DNA of 64,000 bases from an uncultured Porphyromonadaceae bacterium. GTDB lineage: Bacteria > Bacteroidota > Bacteroidia > Bacteroidales > UBA11471. This document shows positions 37,458 to 46,930 of this stretch, piece after piece (position 1 is the stretch's first letter; every line of letters starts with the position of its first letter). Below the pieces are notes generated by a model. The model ran no database searches and had not been told where the DNA came from. It saw only the letters and a list, made by a program, of their open reading frames with translations. Made by a program: the position numbers and the translations under genes. The stretch lies in assembly GCA_900547555.1 (NCBI GenBank), contig URHG01000004.1, positions 1 to 64,000 of the forward strand, read 5' to 3'.

Positions 37458-37937
37458 TTATAATTGAATATTCGGTATAATTATGCGTAATGCCTCGACA
37501 GCTCTTTCCCGGCTCACATCTTCGCGCCAAATGAGCAAAACGGTATCGTCTCCGGCAATAGTGCCCAACAACTCGGGCAGTGTATGGGCATCGATATCCG
37601 ATGCGGTACTTCCCGCATAACCGGGACGAGTCTTTATAACGGCCATATTTCCGGAAAAAGAAATAGAAAGAAACCCGTTGGAAGCGGCAAAGGAACCACC
37701 CCGTGAAATTTTCGGGCGACGCGATAACCCCGCCAATTCGGGCAAAATATACTGATAGCCTCCGGCCGGCAAAGAGACTTTCACGATTTGCAACTGTTTC
37801 AGATCCCGCGACAAGGTAGCTTGCGTCAAATCAAAACCCTGCTCACGCAAACGCTGCAACAGCTCCTCCTGTCCGCCGACCCGATTGGCGCTTACAATCG
37901 ATTTGATAGCTTCTAATCTGTTGACCTTATCTTTCAT
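37458..37937 (-). CDS. argR: Arginine repressor
   Basis: ArgR senses arginine and binds ARG boxes. The 159-residue protein has the winged-helix N-terminus (LEAIKSIV, ATLSRDLKQLQIVKV) and the C-terminal oligomerisation and arginine-binding domain with GTIAGDDTVLLIWR. It is first in the operon it probably controls; candidate ARG boxes lie directly upstream. Its start is 30 bases from nothing but leader sequence and agrees with the family. Confidence 0.96.
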   Translation of the reverse strand: MKDKVNRLEAIKSIVSANRVGGQEELLQRLREQGFDLTQATLSRDLKQLQIVKVSLPAGGYQYILPELAGLSRRPKISRGGSFAASNGFLSISFSGNMAVIKTRPGYAGSTASDIDAHTLPELLGTIAGDDTVLLIWREDVSRERAVEALRIIIPNIQL

Positions 37938-37942
37938 AGCGT

Positions 37943-38009
37943 TGCATATTTATTCTTTTTCAGCCTGCAAATATACGCATAAAAATTTATAACGATGCAT
38001 TTTTATCAA
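37943..38009. promoter_or_regulatory. Array of three candidate ARG boxes ahead of argR
   Basis: Compared with the bacterial ARG-box core TGAATAwwwATTCA, three sites are seen: 37943-37956 (12 of 14 on the minus strand), 37976-37989 (11 of 14) and 37996-38009 (11 of 14, minus strand). The latter two have centres 20 bases apart, close to the spacing of paired ARG boxes in E. coli. The middle box begins one base from the -7 promoter element, so binding would block RNA polymerase. Confidence 0.6.
37968..37975 (-). promoter_or_regulatory. -7 promoter box of the arginine operon
   Basis: TATATTTG on the minus strand, 30 bases before argR and abutting the candidate ARG box at 37976. Confidence 0.55.
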
Positions 38010-38186
38010 AAATTTCTCATCGTCATTTTTTTTCATCGGCCATACGACCTATACAACACTGGTTACAAAAGGATTACCTATCGGTCAAAATTCCATTTTC
38101 CCGACTCTTGATTCGTTTTTTTATTCACAATAATTGTATATTTCCTACAAAACGGAAAATCGGATCAACAACAAAGGCAATGCCGC

Positions 38187-38969
38187 TCAATCAAAAAGGG
38201 AAGAAATCTCCGATATTCTATCATAAGCCGTCTGGTCGCAAAGACAAGGGACGACCGAAACATATCGGTTCGCCAAAAAATATTCATCGGTATCTGTTGC
38301 TTCGGGCTCTGTGTTGACAAAATGACCGGTAAGAAAATACTCCTCCCGCCCCTTATCTCCGACACGCAATTCATACTCTTCGGTCCAATAACCCCGGGCC
38401 TGACGGCATACACGGAGTCCCCGAACAGGCAGTATCGGGAAATTGACATTCAGGCATACTCCATCGGGCAGACCCGATGACAAAACCCGTGTAACAATAC
38501 GACGCACATAATCCCGACACAGAGAAAAATCGGCATCGGCATCATGCGAAAGCAATGAAAATCCCACAGAAGGGATATTCACCACACAACCTTCGAGTAC
38601 AGCCCCCATCGTTCCCGAATAAAGGATACTCACTCCGGCATTAGAACCATGATTGATTCCCGACAAAATAAGGTCGGGACGAAACTCGGAGAAAACATGC
38701 AACGCCAATTTCACACAATCGACCGGTGTCCCGTTACAAGCATAAAACTCTACACCGGAAAATGAATCCATTTTTTTCAAAAAAAGCGGCACACCCGATG
38801 TTATCGCTCCCGACTGCCCCGAACGAGCGCTATCGGGCGCAACAACCCGTATATCTCCCAAATCGGAAACATAATCGACCAAAGAACGCAACCCTTTCGC
38901 TCCGATACCGTCGTCGTTGGCAATGAGAATACGAGGCTTTCGACCGGAATTATAATCACATAAAGACAT
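38187..38969 (-). CDS. surE: 5'/3'-nucleotidase SurE
   Basis: SurE removes phosphate from nucleoside monophosphates and is linked to stationary-phase survival. From 38969 (MSLCDYNSG) it has 260 residues, with the metal-binding ANDDG near the N-terminus, VVAPDSARSGQSGAI and GINHGSNAG. A promoter box at 38989-38996 lies inside the longer frame, so the shorter start is preferred. Confidence 0.95.
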   Translation of the reverse strand: MSLCDYNSGRKPRILIANDDGIGAKGLRSLVDYVSDLGDIRVVAPDSARSGQSGAITSGVPLFLKKMDSFSGVEFYACNGTPVDCVKLALHVFSEFRPDLILSGINHGSNAGVSILYSGTMGAVLEGCVVNIPSVGFSLLSHDADADFSLCRDYVRRIVTRVLSSGLPDGVCLNVNFPILPVRGLRVCRQARGYWTEEYELRVGDKGREEYFLTGHFVNTEPEATDTDEYFLANRYVSVVPCLCDQTAYDRISEISSLFD

Positions 38970-38988
38970 AATCAAGCATTTTATGAGG

Positions 38989-38996
38989 CAAATATA
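38989..38996 (-). promoter_or_regulatory. -7 promoter box for surE
   Basis: TATATTTG on the minus strand, 19 bases before the preferred surE start. Confidence 0.45.
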
Positions 38997-39092
38997 CGAA
39001 AATCCACATCGTCCCACAAGAAGCTATCCGGCAAGAGAAGGATAGAGAATGCTAAAATAGATAAAACCCTATCAATCTTTTCGGTAAATTCG

Positions 39093-39100
39093 TATCTTTG
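39093..39100 (+). promoter_or_regulatory. -7 promoter box for the parAB operon
   Basis: TATCTTTG, about 215 bases upstream of parA, which would give a long leader. Confidence 0.4.
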
Positions 39101-39314
39101 CCATGAGATAACCTCACGAGGGCATGAAAACAAAATCGATACACGGTGTTCATGTTTCCCATACGCGGTTATTCCCCGTCAATAAAAAAACGAAAACAAA
39201 GCAGTTTTTTCAACAGCCGAAACGACTTATCAACAGCACAAGCAATAATCGGCAACAAGCTGCAAAAACGCAAAGAAAAAAAGATTTCCTTTGCCTTGTA
39301 AAAACAAGACAATT

Positions 39315-40082
39315 ATGGGTAAAATCATCGCAATAGCCAACCAAAAAGGCGGCGTAGGAAAAACCACGACAACGATCAACCTGGCAGCCTCATTGGCAGC
39401 CTTAGACCGGAAAGTACTGCTCATCGACGCCGACCCGCAAGCCAATGCGTCGTCGGGACTGAGTATCGACATCACTCAGAAAAACATTTCGATATACGAA
39501 TGTCTCATCGGAGAAGCTTCTTTACGCGAAGCTATCGACACGACATGCGTTTCGGGGCTCGATATCGTATGTTCGCATATCGACTTGGTAGGAGCAGAAC
39601 TCGAACTACTGAACACCGCCAATCGGGAGCGGATTCTACTGCATCTTATCGAAGAGGTAAAAACCGAATACGATTACATACTTATCGACTGTTCGCCCTC
39701 GTTGGGACTGATCACGGTCAACTCGCTCACAGCAGCCGACTCGGTAATTATTCCTGTGCAAGCCGAATACTTCGCCCTCGAAGGAATCAGCAAGCTGCTC
39801 AACACGATAAAGCTCATCAAGTCGAGACTTAACCCGAACCTCGCCATCGAAGGTTTCCTGCTTACGATGTACGACTCCCGTCTGCGGTTGGGAAATCAAA
39901 TCTACGAAGAGTTGAAAAAGCACTTCCGCGAGCTGGTTTTCGACACGGTCATACAGCGCAATATCCGGTTGAGCGAAGCTCCCAGTCACGGAATACCCGT
40001 ACTCATGTACGATCCCAACTCCAAAGGAGCCCTCAACCACATGCAACTCGCCAAAGAGCTTATCAAAAGAGAAAAGAAATAG
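39315..40082 (+). CDS. parA: Chromosome partitioning ATPase ParA (Soj)
   Basis: ParA moves the replication origin by cycling on the nucleoid under control of ParB. The 255-residue protein has the deviant Walker A motif KGGVGKTT at residues 11-18 and the Walker B-like DYILIDCSPSLG. The start at 39315 follows the family. parB comes 45 bases later; together they point to a chromosomal, not plasmid, system because housekeeping genes surround them. Confidence 0.96.
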   Translation: MGKIIAIANQKGGVGKTTTTINLAASLAALDRKVLLIDADPQANASSGLSIDITQKNISIYECLIGEASLREAIDTTCVSGLDIVCSHIDLVGAELELLNTANRERILLHLIEEVKTEYDYILIDCSPSLGLITVNSLTAADSVIIPVQAEYFALEGISKLLNTIKLIKSRLNPNLAIEGFLLTMYDSRLRLGNQIYEELKKHFRELVFDTVIQRNIRLSEAPSHGIPVLMYDPNSKGALNHMQLAKELIKREKK

Positions 40083-40127
40083 AAACAAACAGCTTCCGGA
40101 AGTGCCGGAGCGAAGAAAAACGAAAAT

Positions 40128-41003
40128 ATGACGACCATCAAACGAAATGCCCTCGGCCGGGGACTCGACGCCCTCATTACTATGGACGATGTGAAAACCG
40201 GAGGGTCATCATCGATCAACGAAATAAAACTATCCCTCATCAAGCCCAACCCGGGACAACCCCGACAGGAATTCGACGAAGAATCCCTCAATGAACTGGC
40301 GGCTTCGATACGGGAACTCGGTATCATACAACCCATTACCTTACGACAGATGCCCGATGACAGCTACCAAATCATCTCGGGCGAACGCCGATACAGGGCA
40401 TCGTTACTGGCCGGTCTCGAAACCATACCGGCCTATGTACGTACCGTCGAAGATGAGACCGTCATGGAAATGGCACTCATCGAAAACATTCAGCGCGAAG
40501 ACCTGAATCCTGTGGAGATTGCTTTGACCTTTCAAAAGCTCATCGAGCAATACCATCTCACCCAAGACCGGCTCAGCGAGCGCGTAGGGAAAAAACGGGC
40601 AACAATCGCCAACTACCTGAGATTATTGAAACTTCCTGCCGAAATACAGATCGGGTTAAAAAACAAACAAATCGACATGGGACATGCACGAGCCCTTCTC
40701 TCGGTCGATAATCCGGCCCGGCAACTACAACTTTATGAACAAATTCAGGAATACGGATATTCGGTGAGAAAAGTCGAAGAGTTGGCCAAAGAAATGAGCG
40801 CAGAGACTCCCGCATCGCACAAAAAAAAAGAGTCGGACGAAACGACCGGGGGATATGATATTCTACGCCACCATCTTTCCGAATTTTTCAAAACACCGGT
40901 ACAATTTACCTGCAATGCCAAGGGTAAAGGGAAAATCTCTATTCCGTTTAAAAACGAAGAAGAACTGGAACGACTTATCGCCCTCTTCGATAAACTGAAA
41001 TAA
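40128..41003 (+). CDS. parB: Chromosome partitioning protein ParB
   Basis: ParB binds parS and spreads as a CTP-dependent clamp. The 291-residue protein starts with the typical basic segment (GRGLDALI), has the CTP-binding box GERRYRAS, ENIQREDLNP and a helix-turn-helix (LTQDRLSERVGKKRATIANYLRLL, given by its ends). C-terminal dimerisation residues follow. No parS was found within the window. Confidence 0.96.
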   Translation: MTTIKRNALGRGLDALITMDDVKTGGSSSINEIKLSLIKPNPGQPRQEFDEESLNELAASIRELGIIQPITLRQMPDDSYQIISGERRYRASLLAGLETIPAYVRTVEDETVMEMALIENIQREDLNPVEIALTFQKLIEQYHLTQDRLSERVGKKRATIANYLRLLKLPAEIQIGLKNKQIDMGHARALLSVDNPARQLQLYEQIQEYGYSVRKVEELAKEMSAETPASHKKKESDETTGGYDILRHHLSEFFKTPVQFTCNAKGKGKISIPFKNEEELERLIALFDKLK

Positions 41004-41038
41004 AAACTTTGAGCCGAAAACGTCTTTTACAGTACAAC

Positions 41039-41752
41039 ATGAGGCTTATTACGCTCTGCTTAATAAGTTTCATATCATTGCCGTCGGTCGCACAAGAAAA
41101 TCTCGACACCACCGATAGGAATGGTCGTGATAATTCCGAAACAAATATCTCCCGACCCGATAGCAGTGTAAAAACCGTCGACGTACCCTATTACCGGGTC
41201 GAAGACGCCCCTTTGAAACAAACGGTCGCGGCAATCGACACCAACGCATTCAGCCCCGATCCAGTAAAAGCCGTCTGGTACTCAGCCCTCTGCCCCGGAT
41301 TGGGACAAATTTATAATCGCAGTTATTGGAAATTACCGATCCTCATCGGCGGATATTTGGGGCTTATATATGCAACCAACTGGAATGCCCGTTACTTCAA
41401 CGACTACTCCACAGCCTATCGCGATGCAATGGATAATGATCCCAACACCAACAGTTTCATCAATTTTCTCGCTTACAATCGACGTAACGATCCCGAATGG
41501 ATCGAAGCCAACATGGCTTGGTTGCAAAGCGCCATGAAACGCAAGAAAGACTATTATCGCAAATATAGGGATCTATGTATCATCTCAATGATCGGCGTAT
41601 ATTTTGTTGCCATGATCGAGGCTTATGTCGATGCGCATCTCTACAATTTCGATATTTCCGATAATCTATCCATGAAAGTTACCCCCACCGTCATAGAACC
41701 CGTCAGATATTCGACGGCTTCGATAGGGTTCCAATGCGCCATAACATTCTAA
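41039..41752 (+). CDS. DUF5683 secreted or membrane protein
   Basis: This 237-residue protein has a signal sequence (LITLCLISFISLPSVAQ) and the DUF5683 core ALCPGLGQIYNRSYWKLPI followed by hydrophobic helices. The ATG at 41039 is preferred over a TTG at 41009. Function is unknown; the family is regularly found beside parAB in Bacteroidota. It lies 35 bases after parB and 10 before the lytic transglycosylase gene, so one operon is likely. Confidence 0.85.
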   Translation: MRLITLCLISFISLPSVAQENLDTTDRNGRDNSETNISRPDSSVKTVDVPYYRVEDAPLKQTVAAIDTNAFSPDPVKAVWYSALCPGLGQIYNRSYWKLPILIGGYLGLIYATNWNARYFNDYSTAYRDAMDNDPNTNSFINFLAYNRRNDPEWIEANMAWLQSAMKRKKDYYRKYRDLCIISMIGVYFVAMIEAYVDAHLYNFDISDNLSMKVTPTVIEPVRYSTASIGFQCAITF

Positions 41753-41762
41753 AAAGACCTTT

Positions 41763-43364
41763 ATGAAATCGACCATATCATTGCTATTATGCCTGTTTTT
41801 TCTGTTTCCCGCCTCGTCATCGGCGGCAAAGAAAAGAAAAGACAGAAAACGTAACGTTATAGAAACCCCGGCAGACAGTTTACTCACACAAAAGCCTATC
41901 GATACGGCCCTCATCGTTTCGCCCGATACATTGAAAACGAAACCTGCCTCAAAGATAGTTCCTGCCACGCCCCATAAACTGACGGCAAAAGATACGATCA
42001 CCGATAACGATATCGTTCTCCCCGAAGGTCTTGCCAATGGCGTCGATACGCTTATCAGCGAAGAAGTAGACCATTTACAACCTCCTGCCAATCGCAAAGG
42101 AGGCAATATCGACTACCCCGACTCTGTATACATACAACGACTTTGTGCACTCCCTGCCATCATAGAGCTTCCCTACAACAGTGTCGTCAAAGGATACATT
42201 TCCCTATATACCGAGAAACGCAGGGAACTGGTAGAGAAATTACTTGCCTTGAATCTTTACTACGAACCAATCTTCGAACAAGAACTCGACAAAATGGGAT
42301 TGCCTATCGAACTGAAATACCTACCCGTCATCGAATCGGCTCTACGCCCCAACGCCGTATCTCCGGTAGGTGCGACGGGACTATGGCAATTCATGATAGG
42401 TACAGCCCGTATGATGGGGCTCGAAGTAAACAGTGTCGTCGACGAGCGACGCGATCCATACAAGTCGACCCAACAAGCGTTGCGATACCTGCAACAGCTA
42501 CACGATAATTTCGGAGATTGGACTCTCGCCATAGCCGCATACAATTGCGGCCCGGGAAACGTAAACAAAGCCATACGCCGTTCCGGGGGAAAACGCGACT
42601 ATTGGGACATATACCCCTATCTGCCCCGGGAAACCCGCGGATATGTACCAGCTTTTATCGCCGCCAATTATATCATGAATTATTATGACTTGCATAACAT
42701 ACAGCCGGGAGAAATAGAGTTGCCCTCAGAAACGGACACCGTACTAATATCCAAGCGACTGCACTTCAAACAAATATCCGATGTTCTTGGTATCGAAATC
42801 AATGAATTGAGGCAACTCAATCCGCAATACCGTCGCGATGTCGTTCCGGCTACGGCCAAACGTCCTTATTTCCTCGTTCTGCCGGAAGAGTCGGCATACG
42901 CCTTCGTCGAGAATGAAGATTCGATTTGCAACCACCAGTCCGAACTTTATGCCCGACGCATCACCGCAGAGTTGGCCAAAGCGTCCAGTTCACCCATACA
43001 AGGGTATCACCGCGTACGCTCGGGCGAAAATCTGTCGGTCATTGCACATCGATACCGTACCAGCGTCGCAAACCTGAAAAAGTGGAACAATCTCAAAAGC
43101 AACAATATTTACCCAGGTATGCGGTTGGCGGTAAGCTCGTCATACGCAAGAACCCGTTCTTCGGCAAAAACAACAGCAACAAAATCAACTCGTAAAGCCG
43201 AGACATGGGTAAAAAACGGCGTTCGTTACTATAAAGTAAGACCGGGAGATAGTTTATGGGAAATTTCAAGGCAATTTCCGGGGCTTACCGTTCAAGCATT
43301 GAAAAACGCCAATTCATTAAACTCGAACAACCTAAAACCCGGACAGATATTAAAAATCCCATAA
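41763..43364 (+). CDS. mltD: Membrane-bound lytic murein transglycosylase D-like protein with LysM domains
   Basis: This 533-residue exported protein cleaves peptidoglycan glycan strands. After a signal peptide (residues 1-21) comes an SLT domain with the catalytic glutamate in LPVIESAL, SPVGATGLWQFM, and AYNCGPGNVNKA. Two LysM domains follow, at YHRVRSGENL and at the C-terminus YYKVRPGDSLWEI, for binding peptidoglycan. It ends the parAB operon; a linkage of chromosome segregation and wall remodelling is suggestive only. Confidence 0.93.
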   Translation: MKSTISLLLCLFFLFPASSSAAKKRKDRKRNVIETPADSLLTQKPIDTALIVSPDTLKTKPASKIVPATPHKLTAKDTITDNDIVLPEGLANGVDTLISEEVDHLQPPANRKGGNIDYPDSVYIQRLCALPAIIELPYNSVVKGYISLYTEKRRELVEKLLALNLYYEPIFEQELDKMGLPIELKYLPVIESALRPNAVSPVGATGLWQFMIGTARMMGLEVNSVVDERRDPYKSTQQALRYLQQLHDNFGDWTLAIAAYNCGPGNVNKAIRRSGGKRDYWDIYPYLPRETRGYVPAFIAANYIMNYYDLHNIQPGEIELPSETDTVLISKRLHFKQISDVLGIEINELRQLNPQYRRDVVPATAKRPYFLVLPEESAYAFVENEDSICNHQSELYARRITAELAKASSSPIQGYHRVRSGENLSVIAHRYRTSVANLKKWNNLKSNNIYPGMRLAVSSSYARTRSSAKTTATKSTRKAETWVKNGVRYYKVRPGDSLWEISRQFPGLTVQALKNANSLNSNNLKPGQILKIP

Positions 43365-43432
43365 ACTACGGCTTCCCACATTAAGAATTCGGAGATTTTC
43401 TTTATTAAAATCAAGAATTCCATTATTTTTAT

Positions 43433-43440
43433 TATTTTTG
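43433..43440 (+). promoter_or_regulatory. -7 promoter box ahead of the pectin cluster
   Basis: TATTTTTG, 34 bases before the start of the CE12-CE8 gene. -33 is not clear. Confidence 0.35.
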
Positions 43441-43474
43441 TCGCATTGATTCAATAAAAAACATCCTTTTTACC

Positions 43475-45115
43475 ATGAAACGTACTCTTTTCTACTTACT
43501 GGGAATTTGCGTGATCACTTCTTTCATGGCTCTGTCGAACAAACAAAAGCCCGTCATCTATATGATAGGAGACTCGACAATGGCCAACAAATCTCTTACC
43601 GGAGGGAATCCCGAACGGGGCTGGGGCCATGTACTACCCGGATTTTTCTCTCCCGAAATAAAGATAGATAACCATGCCGTAAACGGCCGCAGCTCTCTCA
43701 GCTTCATGAGCCGCTGGAATGCTGTATATGACCAGTTGAAAAAAGGCGATTATGTATTTATCCAGTTCGGGCATAACGACCAGAAAAAGAAACCCGATCG
43801 CTACTCCGACCCCGACACGGCCTATAAAAACAATCTGAGGTTTTACATCAATCAAACCCGCGAAAAAGGAGCTATTCCCGTACTTTTTACCTCTATCATA
43901 AGACGAAAATTCGGAGAAGACGGTAAACTCATCGATACGCACGGGCGTTACATTTCGGCTTGCAAAGAAGTTGCCGCTGAAATGAAAGTCGTATGTATCG
44001 ATCTCAACAACAGTACCGAAACCCTCGTGAATAATCTCGGAGACGAGCCATCGAAAGAACTCTTCATGTGGATAACACCGGGAACATGCCCCGCAATACC
44101 CGACGGCCGCAAAGACGACACTCACCTCAAAGTAAAAGGTGCCCGCATCATCGCAGGCATGGCAGTGGACTCCATCGAGAAAAAAATACCCAAACTCGCC
44201 CCTTATATCCGCCGATACGACTATGTCGTGGCACAAGACGGGAGCGGAGATTTCTTCACACTGCAAAAAGCCATCGATGCTGTTCCCGCATTCAGCAAAC
44301 GCCCCACAACCATATACATACGCAACGGTGTATATAAAGAAAAAATTACCGTACCGGGTAACCGCAACAATATCCACATCATAGGCGAAGATGTAGATAA
44401 AGTCATTCTCACTTACGACGATTATGCATCTAAAAAGAATGTATTCGGCGACAATATAGGTACTTCGGGATCATCGTCATTCTTTGTTTATGGAAACGGA
44501 TTCACCGCCGAAAACGTAACATTCGAAAACAGTTCCGGTCCGGTAGGCCAAGCTGTAGCGTTGTTTGTAGCCGGAGATAAATGCGTATTCAAAAACTGTA
44601 AGATGAAAGGATTCCAAGACACCCTTTACACCTACGGAGAAAACTCCCGCCAATATTACGAGAATTGTTATATAGAAGGTACGACCGACTTCATTTTCGG
44701 TAAATCGACCGCTTGGTTCGAAAATTGTACCATACACAGCAAACAAAATTCTTACATCACGGCAGCCTCCACACCCGAAAACGTAACTTACGGATATGTT
44801 TTCAACAAATGTCGTCTCACTGCCGACGATGGTGTCGAGAAAGTATATCTGGGCCGCCCGTGGAGACCTTATGCGGCAGTCTTGTTCACCAAATGCGAAA
44901 TGGGAAAACACATTCGTCCCGAAGGTTGGCATAATTGGGGAAAAGCCTCCAACGAAGAGACCGCTCGCTACTGCGAATACAAAAACAAGGGTGAAGGATC
45001 AAACACACAAAGCCGTGTCGCATGGTCGCACCAGCTGAACAGAAAAGAAGCCTCCCGATACTCGATCAAACAAGTCTTGGGCGGTAACGACGGCTGGAAT
45101 CCTCAAGAAAAGTAA
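43475..45115 (+). CDS. Bimodular pectin acetylesterase (CE12-like) and pectin methylesterase (CE8)
   Basis: Two carbohydrate esterase domains are joined in 546 residues after a signal peptide. Residues about 25-245 are an SGNH hydrolase like rhamnogalacturonan acetylesterase: GDSTMA with Ser34, NHAVNGRSS, FIQFGHNDQ and the late DxTHL motif (KDDTHLK). Residues about 250-540 are a right-handed beta-helix pectinesterase with GQAVAL, QDTLYT, GTTDFIFG and LGRPWRPY holding the catalytic Gln, Asp and Arg residues. Both sites look intact. It should remove acetyl and methyl groups from pectin ahead of backbone-cleaving enzymes. Confidence 0.92.
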   Translation: MKRTLFYLLGICVITSFMALSNKQKPVIYMIGDSTMANKSLTGGNPERGWGHVLPGFFSPEIKIDNHAVNGRSSLSFMSRWNAVYDQLKKGDYVFIQFGHNDQKKKPDRYSDPDTAYKNNLRFYINQTREKGAIPVLFTSIIRRKFGEDGKLIDTHGRYISACKEVAAEMKVVCIDLNNSTETLVNNLGDEPSKELFMWITPGTCPAIPDGRKDDTHLKVKGARIIAGMAVDSIEKKIPKLAPYIRRYDYVVAQDGSGDFFTLQKAIDAVPAFSKRPTTIYIRNGVYKEKITVPGNRNNIHIIGEDVDKVILTYDDYASKKNVFGDNIGTSGSSSFFVYGNGFTAENVTFENSSGPVGQAVALFVAGDKCVFKNCKMKGFQDTLYTYGENSRQYYENCYIEGTTDFIFGKSTAWFENCTIHSKQNSYITAASTPENVTYGYVFNKCRLTADDGVEKVYLGRPWRPYAAVLFTKCEMGKHIRPEGWHNWGKASNEETARYCEYKNKGEGSNTQSRVAWSHQLNRKEASRYSIKQVLGGNDGWNPQEK

Positions 45116-45163
45116 GGCTGATAAATATCGCAAACTCCATGAAATTACTTTAAATACCCGTTT

Positions 45164-46393
45164 ATGAAAAAGACCTTCAAAATCCTGTTCTTCACAGCAC
45201 TGGCTCTCGGTTGTTGCGGTAACATCGACGCCAAGAAAAAACAAAAATTCGATGTAAACCCCGATCTTCCTATGTCGATCCGCATGGCTCAATCGGAGAT
45301 TATACGCAATCCCGAAGGTTGGATGCTCGATTTCAGTCAGAAACTAAAATGGAATTATTGTCATGGTCTCGAATGTCAGTCGTTCCTCGATGTGTATGAC
45401 CGTTATAAAGGAGATAAAAAATATGCCAAAATAGTAGCTCCTTTCTATACTTACGTCAAAGATTATGCCGATACCATCATCAATGAAAACGGTATCATTT
45501 ACGGATACAAGAAAACCAATTACAATCTCGATCATGTAAATTCGGGAAAAATACTTTTCCGTCTCTATGACCGTGAAAAAGACCCCCGTTACAAAATCGC
45601 CATGGATACCCTGCGTGCACAACTCGCCTCACAACCCCGCACATCGGAAGGCGGCTTTTGGCACAAAAAAGTATATCCTTTCCAAATGTGGCTCGACGGT
45701 CTCTATATGGGAGAACCTTATTATGCCGAATATACCGCGACATTCGATAACAACAACACCCGGGCTTATGCCGACATCGTCAACCAATTCCTCTTGGTAG
45801 CCAAACGTACTTACGATAAAGAAACCGGTCTGTATCGCCATGCATGGGACGAAATAAAAGCCCTGCCGTGGTCGGACAAAAGCGGTCGTGCACCTCATGT
45901 ATGGGGTCGTGCGCTGGGTTGGTACATGATGGCCATCGTCGATGCACTCGAATACCTGCCCGAGAACCAACCCGGACGAGACAAAATGATAACGACTTTG
46001 CAAAACATCGTCAAAAATTTGGCCAAATACCAAGATCCCAAAACCGGAGCTTGGAGCCAAGTCATCGACCAGACCGGCAGAGAAGGCAATTATCTGGAAA
46101 TGTCTTGCACTCCGATGTATGCTTATGCCATCGCCAAAGGCGTGCGTAAAGGATACCTCGACCCATCGACCCTCGAAATGGCCCAAAAAGCCTATCAAGG
46201 CATTCTCGACAACTTCATTAAGGTCGACGAAAAAGGACTCGTGTCGCTCACCAACGTATGCGGAGTAGCCGGTTTGGGCGGGAAACCGTACCGCGACGGA
46301 TCTTTCGACTATTACGTAAACGAAGTCGTCCGTGATAACGACCCCAAAGGAGTTGCACCGTTTATCATGCTCTGCCTCGAAATGAATAACTAA
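45164..46393 (+). CDS. GH105 unsaturated rhamnogalacturonyl hydrolase-like enzyme
   Basis: This 409-residue exported protein belongs to GH105/GH88, which hydrolyse the unsaturated uronic acid left by pectate or rhamnogalacturonan lyases. A signal sequence is present at the N-terminus (cysteines in LGCCG, possibly a lipoprotein). The (alpha/alpha)6-barrel motifs FQMWLDGLYMGEP (catalytic aspartate) and HVWGRALGWYMMA are typical. It is 48 bases after the CE12-CE8 gene. No lyase is in the window. Confidence 0.9.
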   Translation: MKKTFKILFFTALALGCCGNIDAKKKQKFDVNPDLPMSIRMAQSEIIRNPEGWMLDFSQKLKWNYCHGLECQSFLDVYDRYKGDKKYAKIVAPFYTYVKDYADTIINENGIIYGYKKTNYNLDHVNSGKILFRLYDREKDPRYKIAMDTLRAQLASQPRTSEGGFWHKKVYPFQMWLDGLYMGEPYYAEYTATFDNNNTRAYADIVNQFLLVAKRTYDKETGLYRHAWDEIKALPWSDKSGRAPHVWGRALGWYMMAIVDALEYLPENQPGRDKMITTLQNIVKNLAKYQDPKTGAWSQVIDQTGREGNYLEMSCTPMYAYAIAKGVRKGYLDPSTLEMAQKAYQGILDNFIKVDEKGLVSLTNVCGVAGLGGKPYRDGSFDYYVNEVVRDNDPKGVAPFIMLCLEMNN

Positions 46394-46451
46394 AATTCTA
46401 TTTATTCCGTAAAAAATCGGCAAAAACGATATAAATTCCGCCGTCTTCGTT

Positions 46452-46493
46452 AAAAGCTATTTCTCGTCCCTGAAAAATAGCTTTTATTTTTTT
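46452..46493 (+). terminator. Terminator after the GH105 gene
   Basis: AAAAGCTATTT (46452-46462) pairs with AAATAGCTTTT (46475-46485) and is followed by a T tract. It separates GH105 from the winged-helix gene. Confidence 0.8.
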
Positions 46494-46515
46494 ACCTATT
46501 TACAAATAAAATTTA

Positions 46516-46523
46516 TATCTTTG
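46516..46523 (+). promoter_or_regulatory. -7 promoter box for the winged-helix gene
   Basis: TATCTTTG, 37 bases before the start. Confidence 0.5.
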
Positions 46524-46560
46524 TATCAAACTCTCTAACTAGAATAAAATTTTACCGATT

Positions 46561-46764
46561 ATGAAAAGGGAAGAAATTGGCATGAATGCCGGTTTGGTGT
46601 GGAATACACTGAACGAAAAAGGTCCTATGACCGTAAAAGACCTGAGAAAAGCAACCAAGCTGAAAGACAAACAAATTTTCGCTGCCTTAGGTTGGTTGTC
46701 GCGTGAAGACAAAGTCTCTACAACCGAAGTTGAAAACGACTTGGAAGTATCACTCATCAGATAA
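46561..46764 (+). CDS. Small winged helix-turn-helix protein (DUF2582)
   Basis: This 67-residue protein is a compact winged helix of the DUF2582 family: GLVWNTLNEKGPMTVKDL, then the recognition helix region KDKQIFAALGWLSREDKV. Family function is unknown, although the fold binds DNA or protein. It is insulated by terminators on both sides and has its own promoter, so it is an independent unit inside the pectin cluster and may be unrelated to it. Confidence 0.88.
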   Translation: MKREEIGMNAGLVWNTLNEKGPMTVKDLRKATKLKDKQIFAALGWLSREDKVSTTEVENDLEVSLIR

Positions 46765-46787
46765 GTCATATCTGACATAAAACAAAA

Positions 46788-46831
46788 AGGAAGGCGGCGT
46801 GCAGCAAATTGCACACCGCCTTCTTTTTTTT
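46788..46831 (+). terminator. Terminator of the winged-helix gene
   Basis: GAAGGCGGCGTGC pairs with GCACACCGCCTTC with one mismatch, followed by nine Ts. Confidence 0.88.
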
Positions 46832-46930
46832 CGCAAAAAACCCAAAAGTCCACCTATTTTGCCACAAACGAGCACCTCGGGAATGAAAAAAAATCGTACC
46901 TTAGAGCCCGAAAACATAAACATTACGACC

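Larger units (their letters stand above)
38970..39314. promoter_or_regulatory. Divergent surE/parA intergenic region
   Basis: The 345 bases contain the two -7 boxes listed separately (38989-38996 minus, 39093-39100 plus). The remaining 200 bases before parA hold no gene I can support. No parS-like 16-base palindrome was found here. Confidence 0.5.

Noticed and set aside
39140..39165. A parS-like site ahead of parA
   Set aside because: The stretch GTTCATGTTTCC only weakly resembles the 16-base palindrome and lacks its central CACGTG.
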